The translations under genes were made by a program, and so were the position numbers. Source: Sarcocystis neurona (taxonomy: Eukaryota; Apicomplexa; Conoidasida; Eucoccidiorida; Sarcocystidae). From it: a stretch of 64,000 nucleotides of DNA. The number at the start of each line of letters is the position of its first letter. Position 1 is the first letter of the stretch. The stretch covers positions 310,001 through 374,000 of the forward strand of contig KL647328.1 in the NCBI GenBank assembly GCA_000727475.1, read 5' to 3'. The notes beneath the pieces are model-generated. The model was not told where the DNA came from. It saw only the letters and a list, made by a program, of their open reading frames with translations, and made no database searches. This document shows positions 61,401-64,000 of the stretch, in pieces.

Positions 61401-63291
61401 CACATGCGGAGCAGCAGCAGCAGCAGACACCAAGTGGCAGGGGCAGCCCCACAGGCAGAGCAGCAGTTGCAGGACAACGCAAGCGGGCTACGCAAGCAGC
61501 AGCGGTCTTCAAAACGATGCACACGACACAGAACTGCGTCCCATTCTCCGCGGTAAACACTATAGCAGCAACGGCAGCGGCCGTCTGAACATCAGGAGTT
61601 ACAAGGACACCAGCAGTCCCATCACAGGCAGTCAGATGCTCAGTCACCCGAGCAACAGCGGCAGTGACCGACAAACAGCAGCGCGAATACCAGTAGTCAC
61701 AGCAGCAGTTGGGCAGCTGGAGTCAGAGCCTCAGCAGCCGGAACCTCGGCAGCAAGAGCAGGTAGGAACCTCCGCAGCAGCGGCCGCAGAAAAAGCAACG
61801 AGTCACGCCAGCAGTAGGAGCATCCACGACGGCAGCACCAGGATCCGAAGACACAGCAGCACAAAGGTAATAGCGATCCCAACAACAGCAGTCGGATAGC
61901 AGCGGCAGTAATAGTAATGGTGGCAGCAGCAGCAGTACTCGGGACAGTACTGGCAACATCCGCGACAGCAGCAGCAGCTGCTGCTGTCACTGCTAACAGC
62001 AGTGGCATATGTGGAACCATTTGCAGCAGTAACAACAGACGTGAGTACAGCAGGTGCCAACCGAGATAGCACTCCGACACTTTAAACACTGACAGAGAAT
62101 ACTAGAGATCCTCTGTGCAGCAGTGGAATAGAATTTCTCGCCTTGTCTCTTGAGACATTCTCAACTGCTCCTGCACAAGCTGCTCTTGCTGCCGTTGCTC
62201 TGCTGTCCGTTCACGTCTATCTCTGACGCTGTGTACACGGTGGTTCCACCATCTTCCCCTTTTCTCTTGCAACGTACTTCCGACGCCTTTGTCACTTTGA
62301 GGCTCCTTTGCTGCTCCTGTTCCTGTAGGCACTGGGCTGTTCTTTTTTATTCACCATTGCTGCTCCGTCTGCTGCCCTAGGTGCGCTGTTTTAGCTGCCG
62401 CTGCTGCTAATTTGTGCGGCTGCTGCTGTTGTGTCTGTCACAACAGCTTGGGCTACTGCTGCCACTTTTTGCTGCTCCGGCTGCTGTCCCTGTGCTGCTC
62501 GGGCTGTTTCTGCTGTCCTCATACGCAGCCGGGAACAGCGGCTTCTTTCCTTTGTGCTGATGGCTTGCTGCTGCTGCTGCCCTCTCTGCTCTGCCGAGAA
62601 GCTGCTGCACCTGCTGCCTTCCACTGCGGTCACTGCTATGTATCTGTGCTACTCCGGCGTCCGCTTCTGCTAAATATGGTGTTGCCGGTATCGTCATCTG
62701 TTCCGCTTGAGCTGGTAGTGTTGTACGTGCAGCTGTCCCTCGTCGCCCATTCGGCTGCAAAGGCTGCAACTCCCTCTTTATTGTAACGTCCTGCTCTTTT
62801 CTTTTCATGTGTAGTGGTTGCTGCCACCCCTCGTTCAGTGGCTGTCGCTGCCTCTCTTCTCAGTCTCCTCCTGAGTTGTGTATGCCGCGGTGCTGCTGGT
62901 GTGTCCCCGCTGTTGCTGCTGCTGCCGCTGCCCTACTGGTCGGCGCCCGAAGCTGCGGCTGCTGCTATTCATAAATATCTCGTGTGCTGGCGCTGCTGCG
63001 ATGTCGAAAGAGATGCTTGCCACCTACGAGTGTACGCGTCTGCAGACGTGCTTGCACAGCAGCAGCAGCAGAGATTCGGAGGAAGAAGGGGTAGGCGACA
63101 GGCTTCCACCTAGCCGAGGAGGGGGCGCATGCAGCCAGTCAAGAGATATATATGAATTCCTTCTCTGCTTCCACTGCGGCTTCCTCTCGTGGCGTTCGAT
63201 TACTTTACGCGTGGTCCACTTCACCAGGGCTTGGAAGAACAGCACGCACTGCGCCGGGCTCGCTATCTCCGCTACGGTCATATCCACAAAC
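58441..63291 (-). CDS. Helical-repeat protein resembling organellar HPR/RAP-type RNA-binding proteins (exons)
   Basis: Exons recognised, 5' to 3': 63028-63291 (VDMTVAEIASPAQCVLFFQA, then S/P/L-rich); low-complexity Q/R-rich coding somewhere in 62370-62990 (frame unresolved); about 62103-62330 (EQLRMSQETRREILFHCCTE); 61202-61340 (MRELTRILRAIAYLNFPEEP, then FSDFCIQRLGEMGEEDIANM); 60430-60486; about 60210-60299 (DFYTSAWNACMPKEYAQ); 59769-59868 (AFNRAGVEDPYLFSMMGKR); and possibly 58441-58596 (EVLHRKCRVSLPYSFARRN). Phases agree at 62103/61340, 61202/60486, 60430/60299, 60210/59868 and 59769/58596. If the donor at 59768 is not used, the frame stops at 59743. The spacing of leucine, alanine and 'AFNRAGVEDPYLF' elements is typical of HPR repeat proteins, many of which serve mitochondrial or apicoplast RNA. 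I see no RAP domain. The 5' end is not located. Confidence 0.52.
60085..60165. repeat. CA then TA microsatellites in an intron
   Basis: A CA run at about 60085-60106 is followed by TATACATATATATA-type sequence to about 60165. It lies in the intron between the proposed exons 60210-60299 and 59769-59868 of the helical-repeat gene. Confidence 0.85.
61350..63080. repeat. Second CAG/CTG-rich block
   Basis: CAG (plus) / CTG (minus) units recur through this interval, interrupted near 62105-62330 where ordinary coding sequence of the helical-repeat gene appears. Part is intron (61341-62102) and part probably coding low-complexity sequence (62370-62990). On both strands several frames of 60-130 codons stay open simply because of the repeat. 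Confidence 0.85.
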
Positions 63292-63657
63292 CTACACAGA
63301 CACAGTAGCTCGAAATGGTAACGACGTCAGACTTACAGACTGTTGGGCACACATAGATATATATATATATGTACACACATACATCTATATACATGTTTAT
63401 CCATGTACCTACGCCTCTCTCTCTCTATAAACATATACACGCCTTGGTGGTGATCATGTGTCATTATCCGCAGAGCTTAAGTAGTACACGGGCGGATACG
63501 GATACTTGTATACCGTCTATAATATCTCCCCGTATATCCAGCAAGTACATATATATATGCATATACACATGCATGCAGTATACCGTCTATAATATCTCCC
63601 CGTATATCCAGCAAGTACATATATATATATGCATATACACATGCATGCAGTACGGAA

Positions 63658-63688
<31 letters not shown>

Positions 63689-64000
63689 AAGAGCGTATGT
63701 ATATGCAGGTAGGCGCACGTGTAGAATATGTTCGTCACATCCACAACATACCTAAGCGGCTGGTCGCAAAAAGAGGCTGCGAATCACGAAGAACGGAAGG
63801 GGAGCGCGGACACAGAAGTGTGACCTACGAGTGTGCGTATCTGTCTCTTTACTTACATCTTTGTTAATTTACATCTTTGTTAATATACGTATACACACGC
63901 ATATATGTACACATGGATGTGTGGAGCTACTGTTGCACACAAAGATATCCGTGATGTGCGGAGCATCCGGCAGCAGCAAGAGCGGCTCACACACCAGCAA
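63292..64000. other. Right-edge noncoding, AT-rich satellite-like DNA
   Basis: No gene seen. It contains TATATA/CATATA tracts, a 70/72-bp tandem duplication (63508-63649), a 16-bp direct repeat TTACATCTTTGTTAAT (63853-63884), and a return of CAG units in the last 40 bases. It would be the 5' flank or first intron of the minus-strand helical-repeat gene. Confidence 0.6.
63508..63649. repeat. Tandem duplication, 70 and 72 bp
   Basis: The unit beginning GTATACCGTCTATAATATCT at 63508 is repeated at 63578. The two copies are identical except for one extra TA in the second copy's microsatellite core, so the duplication is recent or homogenised. Confidence 0.95.

Noticed and set aside
1..64000. tRNA, rRNA, CRISPR, insertion sequence or viral genes
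   Set aside because: No cloverleaf with A/B boxes, conserved rRNA block, regular spacer array, transposase or viral motif was seen on either strand by eye. A covariance-model scan would settle small RNAs.

Overview
The window reads as nuclear DNA of an apicomplexan, most likely an eimeriid coccidian (Eimeria or a close relative such as Cyclospora). The reasons are: near-balanced base composition; genes broken into many exons with GT..AG introns of tens to about 1,600 bases; long serine/alanine/glutamine-rich insertions in otherwise conserved proteins; very dense CAG/CTG runs in the right-hand third; and apicoplast-type proteins (a bacterial HU-like protein with a long leader, and an M16C/falcilysin-type peptidase). 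There are no bacterial operons, rRNAs, tRNAs, CRISPR arrays or transposons that I can support.

Layout. 1-16460 (minus): one large gene for an M16C metallopeptidase (presequence protease/falcilysin type). I could place 12 exons, all with compatible splice phases, and its last exon lies beyond the left edge. 16461-19594: mostly noncoding, with a 59-bp tandem repeat and a perfect inverted repeat. 19595-23403 (minus): a highly divergent 14-3-3-like protein in five exons. 24041-29432 (minus): exons of one or two genes I do not recognise. 32384-36912 (plus): proteasome lid subunit Rpn6/PSMD11 in three exons. 39390-42010 (minus): HU-like DNA-binding protein with a 250-residue leader, divergent from 42737-45333 (plus), an unrecognised seven-exon gene. 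45633-46793 (minus): the 3' part of another unrecognised gene.

From about 46 kb rightwards the DNA becomes rich in CAG/CTG and TA/CA repeats. 48805-55208 (minus) encodes a protein of about 1,167 residues that is mostly low complexity, with a helical C-terminal part. 55341-57267 (plus) is a divergently transcribed gene with a 24-base microexon and a glutamine-rich tail. 58441-63291 (minus) holds exons of a helical-repeat protein resembling the apicomplexan organellar RNA-binding HPR/RAP group, broken up by CAG-repeat DNA. The last 700 bases are AT-rich satellite-like sequence with a 70-bp tandem duplication.

The genes are housekeeping or organellar and do not form a functional cluster. The recurring logic is eukaryotic: head-to-head pairs (HU and its plus-strand neighbour; the 48.8-55.2 kb and 55.3-57.3 kb genes) and tail-to-tail pairs. 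Exon coordinates come from by-eye splice-site and phase matching. Where two frames are both open, which is common in the CAG repeats, I say so. No RNA or database evidence was available.
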